From: Brevundimonas sp. Leaf363
Lineage (GTDB): Bacteria; Pseudomonadota; Alphaproteobacteria; Caulobacterales; Caulobacteraceae
Length of the DNA stretch: 64,000 bases
Assembly: GCF_001424025.1 (NCBI RefSeq)
Contig: NZ_LMPZ01000002.1
Coordinates: forward strand, 294,714-358,713
Direction of reading: 5' to 3'
Shown here: piece after piece, positions 35,146 through 45,595 of the stretch
Layout: every line of letters begins with the position of its first letter
Numbering within the stretch: the first letter of the stretch is position 1
The notes under the pieces: model-generated
What the model saw: only the letters and a program-made list of their open reading frames with translations
Told to the model about the DNA's origin: nothing
Database searches by the model: none
Program-made: the position numbers and the translations under genes

Positions 35146-36230
35146 GACCGCCTCCGCGAGCGGGCCAGCCACAGGTAGAGGCCGGACCCCAGAATGACGA
35201 TGGTGATGAGGTCCAGCACGCCCCAGACGATCTTGAGCCCCATGCCGCCATAGTCGCCGAAGTGCAGGGGCTGGGACAGCGACAACGCCTTGACGTACCA
35301 GGGCGTGGGGGCCAACGCCGACAGCTCGCCGGTTCGCGCATCGATCAGGGCCGGCGTCGTCAGATGGCGCGTCAGCGACGTCTCGCCGTGGAAGAAGACC
35401 GCATAGTGGTGGTCCGTCGAATAGTCGGTGCCGGGGAAGGCGACGAACTGCAGCGTCATGCCGGGCAGGGCGGCCTTGGCCTTCTCCACCGCCTGGTCCA
35501 GCGACGCACGCTGACCCGTCGGCGCAGGCGTGTCGTAGGCCGTGGTCAGGGTCTTCAGCGCGTCGTTCTTCCAGAACTCCAGGATCGGCGTGGCCAAGGT
35601 GTTGACCACCCCCGTGCCGCCCACCACCAGCACCCAGGCCGCGGTCACCACGCCCAGCAGGTTGTGCCAGTCCAGCCATCGGGTCCGGGCCGCCTTCTCG
35701 ATCCGCAGCGTCCCGAACGGCAATCGCCGCATGAAGGGCGCGTACAGAACCACCCCCGACACGGTGGCGACGATCAGCAGCAGACCCATCGCGCCGAGGA
35801 ACAGCATGCCCGGAAGGCCCAGGAACATCTCGGTGTGGAGCTGGAGCAGGAACTCAAGCACCGGATGGCCGGCGACCGCGGGCGCCGGCTCGCCCGAGGT
35901 CTGGTCGATGGGCTGGAAGCTGTAGCGGCCGGTCGGTCCGTTCGGATCGATACTGGTGACGTTCACCACCGGCCGGTCTTCGTCGAAGCTCATGAAGGCG
36001 GCGACTTCGCCTGGCCTCCGGGCCAGGGCGGCGTCTAGGACCTGATCGAGATTCAATCGATGCCCGTCCGCGCGCGTCGGCGCCCAGGGCTCGTCCATCA
36101 GCAGTTCGTTCAGCTCGTGACTGAACACCAGCGGCAGGCCGGTCAGGCAGAGCATCAGCAGGAAGGCGGTCGAAATCAGGCTCGACCATTTGTGGGTCCA
36201 GGCCCAGGCGCGGATCGTTCCGCTTTTCAT
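35142..36230 (-). CDS. PepSY-associated membrane protein
   Basis: This 362-residue protein has four hydrophobic helices (about 15-37, 140-165, 195-220 and 330-355) and periplasmic PepSY-like segments between them. The start WTHKWSSLISTAFLLMLCLTGLPL and the WLDWHNLLGVVTAAWVLVVGGTGV block are family hallmarks, with histidines that may bind heme or metal. Such proteins often go with siderophore receptors and may reduce imported iron. Here no receptor is adjacent, so the role stays open. GTG/ATG alternatives are poor; ATG 36230 begins right at the first cytoplasmic segment. Confidence 0.85.
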   Translation of the reverse strand: MKSGTIRAWAWTHKWSSLISTAFLLMLCLTGLPLVFSHELNELLMDEPWAPTRADGHRLNLDQVLDAALARRPGEVAAFMSFDEDRPVVNVTSIDPNGPTGRYSFQPIDQTSGEPAPAVAGHPVLEFLLQLHTEMFLGLPGMLFLGAMGLLLIVATVSGVVLYAPFMRRLPFGTLRIEKAARTRWLDWHNLLGVVTAAWVLVVGGTGVVNTLATPILEFWKNDALKTLTTAYDTPAPTGQRASLDQAVEKAKAALPGMTLQFVAFPGTDYSTDHHYAVFFHGETSLTRHLTTPALIDARTGELSALAPTPWYVKALSLSQPLHFGDYGGMGLKIVWGVLDLITIVILGSGLYLWLARSRRRS

Positions 36231-36400
36231 GCTTCAGCCCCCCTCAGCGACGTGACTTCGCTATCGGACCGTCGGGGGGCCGCAAAGGTCCAAGGTCATC
36301 ACGACGGGGGTGCCAATGGGGCCGCTGGCGGGCGTCATCCTGCCACGCTTGCTACCGGGCACGGCGACGTTATTGTCGGACCAAAGAGGGTGGGGACCCC

Positions 36401-37993
36401 ATGGAACGACCAGGAAAGCCGACACGCGCAGAGGCCGCGCGCTTCTTGCTGCGTGCGCAGTTCAGCGCCGATGAGGCTGACCTTCAGGCGCTGACCGCCG
36501 AGGGCTACGACGCCTGGCTGGAGGCGCAGTTCGCCAAGCCCGCCTACATGACGGGCGCACAATGGCTGGACGCCCGCGGCCACAACGCCGTCACGGCCGA
36601 GGCCCGCTACTTCTGGCCGATGGCCGGCGACCACATGATCTGGAACCAGCTGCTCGCCGCGCCGGACCAGTTCCGCCAGAGGGCGGCCTTCGCGCTCAGC
36701 CAGTTCTTCGTCGTCTCGCTGAACCCCATCGACGGCTTCTGGCCGCCCTACATGATGGCGGGCTACTGGCATGTGCTGACGCGCAACGCCTTCGGCGATT
36801 TCCGCACACTGCTGGAGGAGATCACGCTGAACCCCGCCATGGGGAAGTATCTCAACACCCAGGGCAATCTGAAGGAAGACCCCGCCACGGGTCGCCAGCC
36901 TGACGAGAACTACGCGCGCGAGATCCTGCAGCTCTTCTCCATCGGCCTCTATGAGCTGAACCCCGACGGCACGGAGAAGCTGAACGCCGCCGGCCAGCCG
37001 ATCGAGACCTATGTCCAGGCCGACATCTCCAACCTGTGCCGCGTCTTCACCGGCTACGACCACGACCTCAGCCACACATCCAAGACCAACGTAAGCTGGC
37101 AGGACTATCCGGTCCTGGGCACCCGCTTCTGCTCCGATCCGATGAAGCTGGATCCCGGCAAGCATTCGAACCTTGAGGTCAACTTCCTGGGCCGCACCAT
37201 TCCGGCCGGGACGCCGGGACCGGATGCGCTGAAGATCGCGCTGGACCACATCGCCGCCCACCCGAACGTCGGGCCGTTCTTCGGCAAGCAGATGATCCAG
37301 CGGCTGGTGACGTCGAACCCTAGCCCCGCCTACGTCGCCCGCATCGCCGCCGCCTTCGACGACAACGGCCAAGGCAAGCGCGGTGACCTGAAGGCTGTCT
37401 GGCGCGCGGTCCTGACCGATCCGGAAGCCCTTAAGCCCGTCGACGCGACAGACCCTCTAGCCGGCCGCCTGCGCGAGCCGGTCGCGCGCATGGTCAGCTG
37501 GGCCCGCACGGCGGGGGTCGCCTCCGAAAGCGGCGCCTATGAAGTCTACGACCTGTCTCGCAGCGACGAGGGCCTCGGCCAGAGCCCGCTGCGCTCGCCC
37601 TCGGTCTTCAACTTCTACCGGCCCGGCTATGTCCCGCCGCATACGGGAATATCCGAAGCGGCGCGGCTGGCGCCGGAGTTTCAGCTGCAGAACGAGACCA
37701 GCATCGCCGGCTACATCAACTTCATGCGTGACGCGGTCCGCTGGGGCGTGAACGACGTCAAGCCGACCTATGCGGAGATGACGCCCCTGGCCCACGACGT
37801 GCCCGCGCTGATCGATTTTCTGAACCTGAAGCTGGCCGCCAATCAGCTGTCTGAACCGACGCTGGAGCTGATCCGGACGGCGTTGGCCAGCAAGGGCGTC
37901 ACCGCCGACAGCTCCGTCCCCGCCAAGCGCGACGTGCTCGCTTCGGCCTGCCTGCTGGTCCTCGCCAGCCCCGAATACCTGGTGCAGAAATGA
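36401..37993 (+). CDS. DUF1800 family protein
   Basis: This 530-residue protein matches DUF1800: AARFLLRAQFSADEADLQAL at the start, QLLAAPDQFRQRAAFALSQFFVVS, the PDENYAREILQLFSIGLYEL signature and a C-terminal PSVFNFYRPGY stretch. The function is unknown; DUF1800 and DUF1501 genes form a two-gene unit in many bacteria, probably acting in the envelope. No clear signal peptide is present. GAGGGTGGGG precedes the ATG. The stop overlaps the next ATG as ATGA. Confidence 0.9.
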   Translation: MERPGKPTRAEAARFLLRAQFSADEADLQALTAEGYDAWLEAQFAKPAYMTGAQWLDARGHNAVTAEARYFWPMAGDHMIWNQLLAAPDQFRQRAAFALSQFFVVSLNPIDGFWPPYMMAGYWHVLTRNAFGDFRTLLEEITLNPAMGKYLNTQGNLKEDPATGRQPDENYAREILQLFSIGLYELNPDGTEKLNAAGQPIETYVQADISNLCRVFTGYDHDLSHTSKTNVSWQDYPVLGTRFCSDPMKLDPGKHSNLEVNFLGRTIPAGTPGPDALKIALDHIAAHPNVGPFFGKQMIQRLVTSNPSPAYVARIAAAFDDNGQGKRGDLKAVWRAVLTDPEALKPVDATDPLAGRLREPVARMVSWARTAGVASESGAYEVYDLSRSDEGLGQSPLRSPSVFNFYRPGYVPPHTGISEAARLAPEFQLQNETSIAGYINFMRDAVRWGVNDVKPTYAEMTPLAHDVPALIDFLNLKLAANQLSEPTLELIRTALASKGVTADSSVPAKRDVLASACLLVLASPEYLVQK

Positions 37994-39405
37994 GCGGTTT
38001 CGGCGACCTCAACCGCGGCCACAGCCGCCTGACCCGCCGCGCCTTGCTGGGCCGCGCCGGGGCCTTGGGCATGATGGGGGCGGCCGCGCCCCTGGCCATG
38101 AACCTGGCCAGCGCCGGCGAAGCGGCGGCCATGAGCAACGGCGACTACCGCGCCCTGGTCTGCGTCTTCCTCTACGGCGGCAACGACCACGGCAACACCC
38201 TGATCCCGTACGATCCGGTCAACCACCGCCGCTACGCCAACATCCGTGGCTCGGTCGCCATGGGCCGCCAGCATCTGGCGGCGACGGCGCTGCATCCGGT
38301 TCAGCCCCAGACCCTGACCGACGACATGTCGTTCGCCCTGGCGCCCTATCTGCCGCGCATGAAGGTGCTGTTCGACTCGGGCAAGGCGGCGGCCCAGCTG
38401 AACGTCGGCTCGCTGGTCACGCCCCTGACCCTGGCACAGTACGAAAGCTCCAACCGCGCCCTCTATCCCCTGCCGCCCAAGCTGTTCTCGCACAACGACC
38501 AGCAGTCGGTGTGGCAGGCCTTGGGGTCCGAGGGATCCAGCGTCGGCTGGGGCGGGCGTCTGGGCGATCTGGCGCTGTCGGGCAACGACAACAGCCTGCT
38601 GACCTGCATCTCGGCGGCGGGCAACGCCGTCTTCGTCTCGGGCCGCAACGCCCTTCAGTACCAGATCAGCCCCTCCGGCGCGATCAAGGTCAAGGCGATC
38701 AAGGAGCCGGCCTACGGCTCCCCCGCCATCAGCGAGGCGCTGAACCAGCTGATCACCCAGCCGCGCGACCATGTGTTCGAGAATGAGCTGACTGTCCTGG
38801 CTCGCCGGTCCATCGCCATGGAAGGCACGGTCAACGCGGCCTTGTCGAAGGTCGATCTGACCACCTCTTTCGACACCACGCCGGGCGAGAACTCGTTGGC
38901 CGACCAGCTGAAGATCGTCGCCCGTCTGATCGGCGCCCGCAACGAACTGGGCTCGCGCCGTCAGGTCTTCTTCGTCTCGCTGGACGGCTTCGACCACCAC
39001 AACGACCTGACCAACAAGCACACCGAGCTGATGGCCAAGGTCGACGAGGCCATCGCAGCCTTCTACGTCGCCACCGTCGAGCTGGGCGTGGCGCAACAGG
39101 TGACGACCTTCACCGCCTCGGACTTCGGCCGCACCCTGGTCAACAACGCCGACGGTTCCGACCACGGCTGGGGCAGCCACCACTTCGTGGTCGGCGGCGC
39201 GGTCAAGGGCGGCCGCTTCTACGGCACGGCGCCGCACATCTCGGTCGCCACAGACGACCAGGTGGGGCAGGGACGCCTGCTGCCCTCCACCGCCATCGAC
39301 CAGTACGCCTCCAGCCTGGCGCGCTGGTTCGGCGTGCCCGAAAGCGAGATGGCGACCGTCTTCCCCAACATCAGCAACTTCGACCGCGGCCCCGCCTTCG
39401 TCTAA
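37990..39405 (+). CDS. DUF1501 family protein with Tat signal
   Basis: This 471-residue protein has a twin-arginine leader (LTRRALLGRAGALGMMG and on to ASAGEAAA, residues about 14-48) and a sulfatase/alkaline-phosphatase-like DUF1501 domain. Typical segments are ALVCVFLYGGNDHGNTLIPYD, a DGFDHHNDL block and TASDFGRTLVNN-DGSDHGWGSHHFVVGG. It is coupled to the DUF1800 gene by ATGA. The pair is widespread, but its substrate is unknown. Confidence 0.92.
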   Translation: MSGFGDLNRGHSRLTRRALLGRAGALGMMGAAAPLAMNLASAGEAAAMSNGDYRALVCVFLYGGNDHGNTLIPYDPVNHRRYANIRGSVAMGRQHLAATALHPVQPQTLTDDMSFALAPYLPRMKVLFDSGKAAAQLNVGSLVTPLTLAQYESSNRALYPLPPKLFSHNDQQSVWQALGSEGSSVGWGGRLGDLALSGNDNSLLTCISAAGNAVFVSGRNALQYQISPSGAIKVKAIKEPAYGSPAISEALNQLITQPRDHVFENELTVLARRSIAMEGTVNAALSKVDLTTSFDTTPGENSLADQLKIVARLIGARNELGSRRQVFFVSLDGFDHHNDLTNKHTELMAKVDEAIAAFYVATVELGVAQQVTTFTASDFGRTLVNNADGSDHGWGSHHFVVGGAVKGGRFYGTAPHISVATDDQVGQGRLLPSTAIDQYASSLARWFGVPESEMATVFPNISNFDRGPAFV

Positions 39406-39414
39406 GGCTGGGTC

Positions 39415-40566
39415 GTGATCATCTCCTCGCCTGAAGACTATCGCGAAGCGGCGCGGCGCAAGCTGCCGCCCTTCCTGTTCCACTACCTCGACGGCGGCGC
39501 CTATGCCGAGGAGACGCTGCGCCGCAATGTCTCCGACTTCCGCGGCGTCTCCCTGCGTCAGCGGGTGTTGAAGGATGCGACCGGACTTTCGCTCGAGACG
39601 AAGCTCTTCGACGAGACCCTGGCCATGCCGGTGGTGATGGCGCCGGTCGGCCTGACAGGCATGTACGCCCGGCGCGGCGAGGTGCAGCTGGCCAAGGCCG
39701 CGGCGTCTCGCGGCGTCCCCATGACCCTGTCGACGGTCTCTGTCTGCCCGATCGAGGAAGTGGCGCCCGCGATCGATCGCCCGATGTGGTTCCAGCTGTA
39801 CGTCCTGCGCGACCGGGGCTTCATGAAGGACGCGCTGGAGCGGGCGAAGGCGGCCGGCGTGAAGACGCTGGTGTTCACCGTCGACATGCCCGTGCCGGGC
39901 GCCCGCTACCGCGACGCGCATTCGGGGATGAGCGGGCCGAACGCGGCGATGCGCCGTCTCTGGCAGGCGGCGACCCACCCGGCCTGGGCCTGGGATGTGG
40001 GCCTGCACGGCCGCCCGCACGACCTGGGCAACATCTCGCGGTTCCTCGGCCAGTCCACGGGTCTGGCAGACTACATCGGATGGCTGGGCCAGAACTTCGA
40101 CCCCTCGATCTCGTGGAAAGACCTGCAATGGATCCGCGACGCCTGGGACGGACCGATGATCATCAAGGGCGTCCTCGACCCCGATGACGCCAGGGACGCC
40201 GTCGCATTCGGCGCCGACGGCATCGTGGTGTCGAACCACGGCGGACGCCAGCTGGACGGCGTTCTGTCCAGCGCCCGCGCCCTGCCGTCCATCGCGGAGG
40301 CCGTGGCCGGCCGCCTGCGCATCCTGGCCGACAGCGGCGTGCGCAATGGCCTCGATGTCGTTCGCGCCCTGGCGCTGGGCGCCGACGCCGTCATGCTGGG
40401 CCGACCCGCCATCTACGCGCTCGCCACGGACGGCGCCGCCGGTGTCGCCAATCTGCTCGACCTGATCGACCGGGAAATGCGGGTCGCGATGACCCTGACG
40501 GGCGCCAACTGCATCGCCGACATCGGTCCGCACTGTTTGGTCAAGACCGCCGCCTCTGCCGAGTAG
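39415..40566 (+). CDS. lldD: L-lactate dehydrogenase (FMN, membrane-associated)
   Basis: LldD oxidises L-lactate to pyruvate and passes electrons to the respiratory chain. The 383-residue sequence aligns with E. coli LldD over its whole length: [70 protein letters not shown] and [17 protein letters not shown]. Catalytic H275 is at the same number as in E. coli. The start is GTG 39415, with AAGG upstream, 9 bp after the DUF1501 stop, so it may be read with that pair. Confidence 0.95.
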   Translation: MIISSPEDYREAARRKLPPFLFHYLDGGAYAEETLRRNVSDFRGVSLRQRVLKDATGLSLETKLFDETLAMPVVMAPVGLTGMYARRGEVQLAKAAASRGVPMTLSTVSVCPIEEVAPAIDRPMWFQLYVLRDRGFMKDALERAKAAGVKTLVFTVDMPVPGARYRDAHSGMSGPNAAMRRLWQAATHPAWAWDVGLHGRPHDLGNISRFLGQSTGLADYIGWLGQNFDPSISWKDLQWIRDAWDGPMIIKGVLDPDDARDAVAFGADGIVVSNHGGRQLDGVLSSARALPSIAEAVAGRLRILADSGVRNGLDVVRALALGADAVMLGRPAIYALATDGAAGVANLLDLIDREMRVAMTLTGANCIADIGPHCLVKTAASAE

Positions 40567-40599
40567 AGAGTTTTAAGACGTGCGCCTTAGGGTTGGCGC

Positions 40600-42744
40600 A
40601 TGGACAGACGGTTGGGGGCCAACGACATTCGTTGGCGACTGTTTCGGCATGATGGGGGCAGGGCGGCGGGGCCGCCCGCCTGGGCCTATGTCCTGCTGTT
40701 CGCGGCCTGCCAGCTGGTCGGCTTGTGGAGCGCACATACCTTCCATGCGACAGTGCTTTGGCCCGCGAATGCGGTGCTGGTCGCTGCCCTCCTGCAACTG
40801 CATCGGCGTCAGGCGCTCACCGTTCTGGCGGCCTGCGTGGCCGTCAACCTGGGCAGCAACATCGTTCGCGGCGATCCGGGCCTGTTCGGCATCGCCAACG
40901 TCATTCTGAACGTCATCCAGGCCGGCATCGCCACCATCCTGGCGCGGCGCTTCTGCGGCGCTGCGCTGGACATGCGGCGGCCGCGACGCCTGTTTCGCTT
41001 CGCCCTTCTCGCCGCAGTTCCGGCCGTCGCCGTCAGCACCGTGATGGCTGCCGCACTGGCCTTGAGCATGCACCGGATCCCGCTGGGGGGTCTGTCGTTC
41101 CGCGTCCACCATCTGTTCGACATGGAACTGCTGGCGTTGATGATCGTCGCGCCGTCCCTGTTGCTGTTGGCGCGCAAGCATCGCTTCCGCACCGACGACG
41201 TCGCGCCGAAGTGGGAAGCGGCGGCGCTGCTGGGCCTGGTGCTGGCGGTCAGCCTGTGGGTGTTCGGCCAGAGCACGGCGCCGATCCTGTTCGCCGTCTT
41301 GCCTCCGCTCGTGCTTCTGGCGTTCCGCCTGTCGCCGCCCTGGACCGCCGCCGCCGTCATTCTGGTCGCCGCCATCGGGGGCTTCGCGACGGTCATCGGT
41401 CACGGGCCGGTGCCGCTGACGGTGGTGACTCCCGATCCGGCGCTGGCGGGCGTGCCGGACATCATGCGGCAGATGAACGTCTTCCACCTGTTCCTGCTGG
41501 GGATCGTCGCGACGGCCCTGCCGATCACGACCGTCTCCACCGAGCGGCGCCGCCTGACTGCGCGTCTGAAGGCCCAGACCGCGGCTGCCCTGGCGGCGCG
41601 TGAGCGGGCCGAGAAGGCCGATGCCGCCAAGTCGCGCTTCCTGGCCCTGATGAGCCACGAAATGCGCACACCCCTGACCGGCATCGCCGGTTATTCCGAC
41701 GTGCTGTCCCGCGCCCCCGGGTTGAACACCGAGACGCGCCGTCAGATCGACGCCATCCGGGTCTGCGGCGACGCCATGCTGCGCCTGGTCGAAGACGTGC
41801 TGGAGGTTTCGCGTGGCGGGGACGAGGTGGCGATGGCCGTCACCGACCTGAACGTCCTGATCGAAGAGGCCGTTTCGCCGGCGCGCGCCTGGGCCGCCGA
41901 ACGCGGCCTCAGCTTCGAACTTCTGGTTACGCCGGACGTGGGCTCCTACGTCTGCACCGACGGCCGTCGTTTGCGTCAGGCCCTTCAGCACATCGCAGGC
42001 AACGCCGCGAAGTTCACCAGCAAGGGCGGCGTCTGCGTCGCCGTCGATCGCGTCGGCGACCGCCTGCGCTTCGTTGTTTCCGACACCGGATGCGGCATGG
42101 GCGACGATCTCGTGGCGCGCATCTTCAACCTGTTCGAACAGGTCGATCCCTCAATCAGCCGAGTCCACGAGGGCGCCGGGATCGGCCTGGCGCTGGCCAA
42201 GGCTCACGTCGACCGGCTGGGCGGGACCATCGCGGTCAGAAGCGCCGAAGGGCATGGCTCGACCTTCACCCTCGAGGTGCCCGCCGCCATCGCCGAAGCC
42301 CCTGTGGAGTCGGCGTCCGCCGCCGCCGATCCGCGCGACGATGATCAACCGCTGCGCGTCCTGATCGTCGACGATCACCCGACCAACCGCGACTTGCTGC
42401 GCATCATGCTGCAGGCCGCCGGCTGCGAGACCCAGGAGGCGGCCGATGGGCAGGAGGCGGTCGACGCCGTCGCCGCCGCCACCTTCGACATCGTGCTGAT
42501 GGACGTGCGGATGCCCATCGTCGACGGGCTGGCCGCCACTCGCGCGATCAGGGCTATGGCGTCGCCGGCGTGCGACGTGCCGATCCTGGCCGTCACGGCC
42601 GAGGCCATGCCAGAAGACGCCGCCCGCTGCGTCGCCGCCGGCATGGACGGCCACCTGGCCAAACCGGTCACCCAGGCCAAGCTGTACGATGCGGTCGAGC
42701 TGACGCTTGCCGCGGCGGCGGAGCGCGCTAAAGTAGCGGCCTGA
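40600..42744 (+). CDS. Hybrid histidine kinase with MASE1 sensor
   Basis: This 714-residue membrane kinase has an N-terminal MASE1-type sensor of about eight helices (residues 25-315, with TVLWPANAVLVAALLQLHRRQ). Next come a HisKA domain with phosphorylated H353 in SHEMRTPL, an HATPase domain (DTGCGMGDDLVARIFNLFEQ, GAGIGLALAK) and a C-terminal receiver with D635 in VLMDVRMP. Phosphate may pass on to a phosphotransfer protein that is not encoded nearby. The ATG at 40600 comes 34 bp after lldD. The signal sensed is unknown. Confidence 0.92.
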   Translation: MDRRLGANDIRWRLFRHDGGRAAGPPAWAYVLLFAACQLVGLWSAHTFHATVLWPANAVLVAALLQLHRRQALTVLAACVAVNLGSNIVRGDPGLFGIANVILNVIQAGIATILARRFCGAALDMRRPRRLFRFALLAAVPAVAVSTVMAAALALSMHRIPLGGLSFRVHHLFDMELLALMIVAPSLLLLARKHRFRTDDVAPKWEAAALLGLVLAVSLWVFGQSTAPILFAVLPPLVLLAFRLSPPWTAAAVILVAAIGGFATVIGHGPVPLTVVTPDPALAGVPDIMRQMNVFHLFLLGIVATALPITTVSTERRRLTARLKAQTAAALAARERAEKADAAKSRFLALMSHEMRTPLTGIAGYSDVLSRAPGLNTETRRQIDAIRVCGDAMLRLVEDVLEVSRGGDEVAMAVTDLNVLIEEAVSPARAWAAERGLSFELLVTPDVGSYVCTDGRRLRQALQHIAGNAAKFTSKGGVCVAVDRVGDRLRFVVSDTGCGMGDDLVARIFNLFEQVDPSISRVHEGAGIGLALAKAHVDRLGGTIAVRSAEGHGSTFTLEVPAAIAEAPVESASAAADPRDDDQPLRVLIVDDHPTNRDLLRIMLQAAGCETQEAADGQEAVDAVAAATFDIVLMDVRMPIVDGLAATRAIRAMASPACDVPILAVTAEAMPEDAARCVAAGMDGHLAKPVTQAKLYDAVELTLAAAAERAKVAA

Positions 42745-42810
42745 CCAATGTTCCTCCATTGGTCGTGAAGGTCTCCGCCGTGTGGCGGGCGCCAGGGCCC
42801 GGAGGCACCC

Positions 42811-44736
42811 ATGCGGACCGCCATCCTCGTTCTGGGCATGCATCGCTCGGGGACGTCCGCTCTGACCTGGCTTCTGGGACAGGCGGGGGCGGTGTTGCCG
42901 GCCGACCCATTGCCGCCCCAGCGCGACAATCCGATGGGCTTCTGGGAGAGTCGCTCTCTCGTTGCAGAGCACAATCGGTTGCTGCGTCAGGCCCGGTCGG
43001 CGTGGTCGGATTTTCGGCCGCTCGATTTGACCCGGCTGAAGCCGGAGGAACTGGCTGACGCCAAGTCGCGCATCGGAAACGCCATTCAGGCGGCCTGGCC
43101 AGACGCGCCGTTGCTGGCGATCAAGGATCCCCGCGTCTGCCGGTTCGCGCCGCTGTTCGTCGAGATCCTGGAAGACCTCGGCATCGAGACGCGCGTCGTG
43201 CTAGCCCTGCGCTCGGCCGACAGCGTCGCCCAGTCACTGCAGGCTCGCGAGGAAATGAGCGGCGACTACGCGCGTCTGCTGTGGCTGCGGCATATGATCG
43301 AAGCGGACCGCGACAGTCGCGCCTTCCCGCGCGTCGCCGTCGACTACGACGCCCTGATGGGCGACTGGCGCAGCGCCCTTCCGGCGGTTTCGAAAATTCT
43401 GGGTCGCGACTGGGCGCCGGACGCCGCGCAGGCGACGGCGATCGATGCATTTCTGCAGCCCGCGCTTCGCCACCATCTCCCGACGATCGACACGCCTCGG
43501 GGCGTCCTCACAAACACCGTCGATCGCGTGTGGCGGGGTCTGAGCGCTCTGACGCGGCAGGACGGCTTCGAAGAGCGCCGAGAGCTGACGCGGGCCAATG
43601 ATCGATTCGACGAGAAGCACTGGCTGCAAAGCGATGTGATGTACGCCGAGACCCGCCGGCTGCGGGGCGAAGCGCGTGGAGGCTGGCGACCCGAGCCGAG
43701 GGCGGCGCGGACGGGCGCCATGCGTGTCCATATCGTCGCCGCGCTGGGGGCCGGTGGGCCGCAGTCCTCGGCTTACATTCGCCTGCTTTTGCCCCTGTCC
43801 GACGCGGCGCTGGGCGAGCGGGTGACGGTTTCGCTGGACAGGTGGACCGGCGTCCTGCCCGACTGCGATGTCTGTATCGTGCAGCGTGCGGCGCTGCCGC
43901 ACCATGAGGCGGCCGGATCGCTGTTGGCGCTGACCGAGCGGCGCGGCGTCCCTCTGGTCGTCGACCTCGATGACGACTTCACCGCCATGAGCGCGGAGCA
44001 GATCACGGCCGGCGGCTACGGCGATCGGCTCGACGCGCTGGAAAAGGTGCTGGCGGGGTCGAAGGAAGTCTGGTTTTCGACCTATCAGCTCGCGGCGCGG
44101 CATGCCGGCGTCATTGACCGAGCCGTCGTTGTGCCGAACGCCATCGATCCCAAACTGTGGCGTGACTGGCGACGGGTCTGGTCACCGGACGAGGACGACA
44201 TGACCCGGTTCCTCCACATGGGCACCGGCACCCACGCCGAAGACTTCGCGACCATTCGCCCGCACCTGGATGCGCTTTGGCGCGATCGCGAAGGCCGGTT
44301 CGACGTGACCCTGATCGGCGTCGCGGATGAAGCGACGCCCGCGCCCTGGTTGACCCACATTCAGCCCCCGCCGGACTGTCGGGCCTATCCGAAATTCGTC
44401 GCGTGGCTGCGTCAGCAGGGACCGTTCGACGTCGGCTTGGCTCCGCTCGCCGAAACGGCCTTCAACCACGCAAAGTCGGACATCAAGCTGCTGGACTACT
44501 CGGCGCTGGGTCTGCGTTCCCTGGTCTCCGACAGCCCTGCGTACCGGGCTGATCCGGGCTTCCGATCGGCGCTCGTGACGGACTGGCCACAAGCCCTGCG
44601 TGACGCGGTGGACAACCGAGGCGACCAGCGCAGGCAGGCGGCCGCGGCGACGGCGCATACCTGGCTGAACCGGACAACGCCCCACGCAGCCGTCGTCATG
44701 ATGGATCGGCTGGAGACCTTGGTGGGCCGTCCCTAG
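42811..44736 (+). CDS. Sulfotransferase-glycosyltransferase fusion
   Basis: This 641-residue two-part protein is probably a polysaccharide or glycan modifier. Residues 1-250 form a sulfotransferase-like domain with a PAPS-binding loop ([17 protein letters not shown], residues 8-24) and a later 3'-phosphate-type segment ([15 protein letters not shown]). Residues about 300-640 look like a GT4-like glycosyltransferase: [23 protein letters not shown], a [12 protein letters not shown] hinge, then [30 protein letters not shown] for nucleotide-sugar binding. GGAGGCACCC precedes the ATG. PAPS could come from the cys operon at 30647-34190. The acceptor is unknown. Confidence 0.75.
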   Translation: MRTAILVLGMHRSGTSALTWLLGQAGAVLPADPLPPQRDNPMGFWESRSLVAEHNRLLRQARSAWSDFRPLDLTRLKPEELADAKSRIGNAIQAAWPDAPLLAIKDPRVCRFAPLFVEILEDLGIETRVVLALRSADSVAQSLQAREEMSGDYARLLWLRHMIEADRDSRAFPRVAVDYDALMGDWRSALPAVSKILGRDWAPDAAQATAIDAFLQPALRHHLPTIDTPRGVLTNTVDRVWRGLSALTRQDGFEERRELTRANDRFDEKHWLQSDVMYAETRRLRGEARGGWRPEPRAARTGAMRVHIVAALGAGGPQSSAYIRLLLPLSDAALGERVTVSLDRWTGVLPDCDVCIVQRAALPHHEAAGSLLALTERRGVPLVVDLDDDFTAMSAEQITAGGYGDRLDALEKVLAGSKEVWFSTYQLAARHAGVIDRAVVVPNAIDPKLWRDWRRVWSPDEDDMTRFLHMGTGTHAEDFATIRPHLDALWRDREGRFDVTLIGVADEATPAPWLTHIQPPPDCRAYPKFVAWLRQQGPFDVGLAPLAETAFNHAKSDIKLLDYSALGLRSLVSDSPAYRADPGFRSALVTDWPQALRDAVDNRGDQRRQAAAATAHTWLNRTTPHAAVVMMDRLETLVGRP

Positions 44737-45083
44737 GTCCGGAGGATCTTCTCCATCGCCTTCCCTTTGGCCAGCTCGTCGATAAGCTTGTCGAGGTAGC
44801 GGATCTCGCGCATCAGCGGGTCGGCGACGTCCTCGACACGCACACCGCACACCGTCCCGGTGATGCCCTTGCGGGCCGGGTTCATCGTCGGGGCGTCTGC
44901 GAAAAAGGTTTGGATGTCCGCTTTGGACTCCAGCACCGCGGCGAACGCTGCGGGGCTATACCCGGTCAGCCATAGGATGATCCGGTCGACCTCTGCCCGC
45001 TGGCGGCCTTTGCGCTCCGCCTTGGCGACATAGGCCGGATAGACGCTCGCAAAGGGCATGGCGAAGATGCGGTGGCCGGTCAT
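44733..45083 (-). CDS. DUF2200 family protein
   Basis: This 116-residue protein fits DUF2200 across its length: [37 protein letters not shown], then [49 protein letters not shown]. The family is small, soluble and of unknown function. I start at ATG 45083, although GTG 45086 directly before it is also possible. Its stop overlaps the convergent glycosyltransferase fusion stop. Confidence 0.88.
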   Translation of the reverse strand: MTGHRIFAMPFASVYPAYVAKAERKGRQRAEVDRIILWLTGYSPAAFAAVLESKADIQTFFADAPTMNPARKGITGTVCGVRVEDVADPLMREIRYLDKLIDELAKGKAMEKILRT

Positions 45084-45184
45084 CACGCCAGGCTAGCAGT
45101 GAAGCGCGTCTCCGTCAGCCGCTCCGCTTGCACGAGGCGACGGGGGCTCTAGGCTTAAGGTGTTCAGTTGAAAGGGAATCGCCC

Positions 45185-45595
45185 TTGGCCCGCATCCTGG
45201 TCGCCGAAGACGACGCCGACATTCGCGATTTCCTGGCTGTCGTGCTGACGGGCGCGGGGCATGAGGTGACGCCCGTTGCGGACGGCGCCGAGGTGCTGAC
45301 CCGCTTGGCCTTTCCGCCGCCGAGCATGGTGCTGATCGACCTGCACATGCCCGGCCTTTCGGGACTGGATGCGCTGAAGCAGATCCGCACCGTTCCAGCC
45401 TGGGGCAAGGTGCCGGTTGTCTTTCTGACGGCGTCCGGTGCGACTGACGACATGGTCCGTGCGCGCACGCTGGGCGCGCAGGGCTATCTGGTGAAGCCGA
45501 TCCGATCGGCCGACCTGCTGGCCAAGATCAGGGTCGTGCTGGAGGACCGCAGCCTGATATGGCTGGACGACATCACGCAGTCCCGATCCGCCTGA
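45185..45595 (+). CDS. Single-domain response regulator
   Basis: This 136-residue receiver-only protein has acidic residues at EDDAD near the start, phospho-acceptor D52 in MVLIDLHMPG, a conserved T near FLTAS and K in YLVKPIR. It has no output domain, like CheY- or DivK-type proteins. I start at TTG 45185, which follows AAAGGGAATCGCCC and fits the receiver boundary; the longer frame adds 19 residues with no receiver content. Its 3' end overlaps the convergent kinase gene by 23 bp (45573-45595), so the two may form one pathway (inference). Confidence 0.82.
   Translation: MARILVAEDDADIRDFLAVVLTGAGHEVTPVADGAEVLTRLAFPPPSMVLIDLHMPGLSGLDALKQIRTVPAWGKVPVVFLTASGATDDMVRARTLGAQGYLVKPIRSADLLAKIRVVLEDRSLIWLDDITQSRSA

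Noticed and set aside
37843..40533. An 896-residue open frame on the minus strand
   Set aside because: It lies opposite the DUF1800/DUF1501 and lldD genes, which have clear families. Long antisense frames are common at this GC content, and its translation is low-complexity and family-free.
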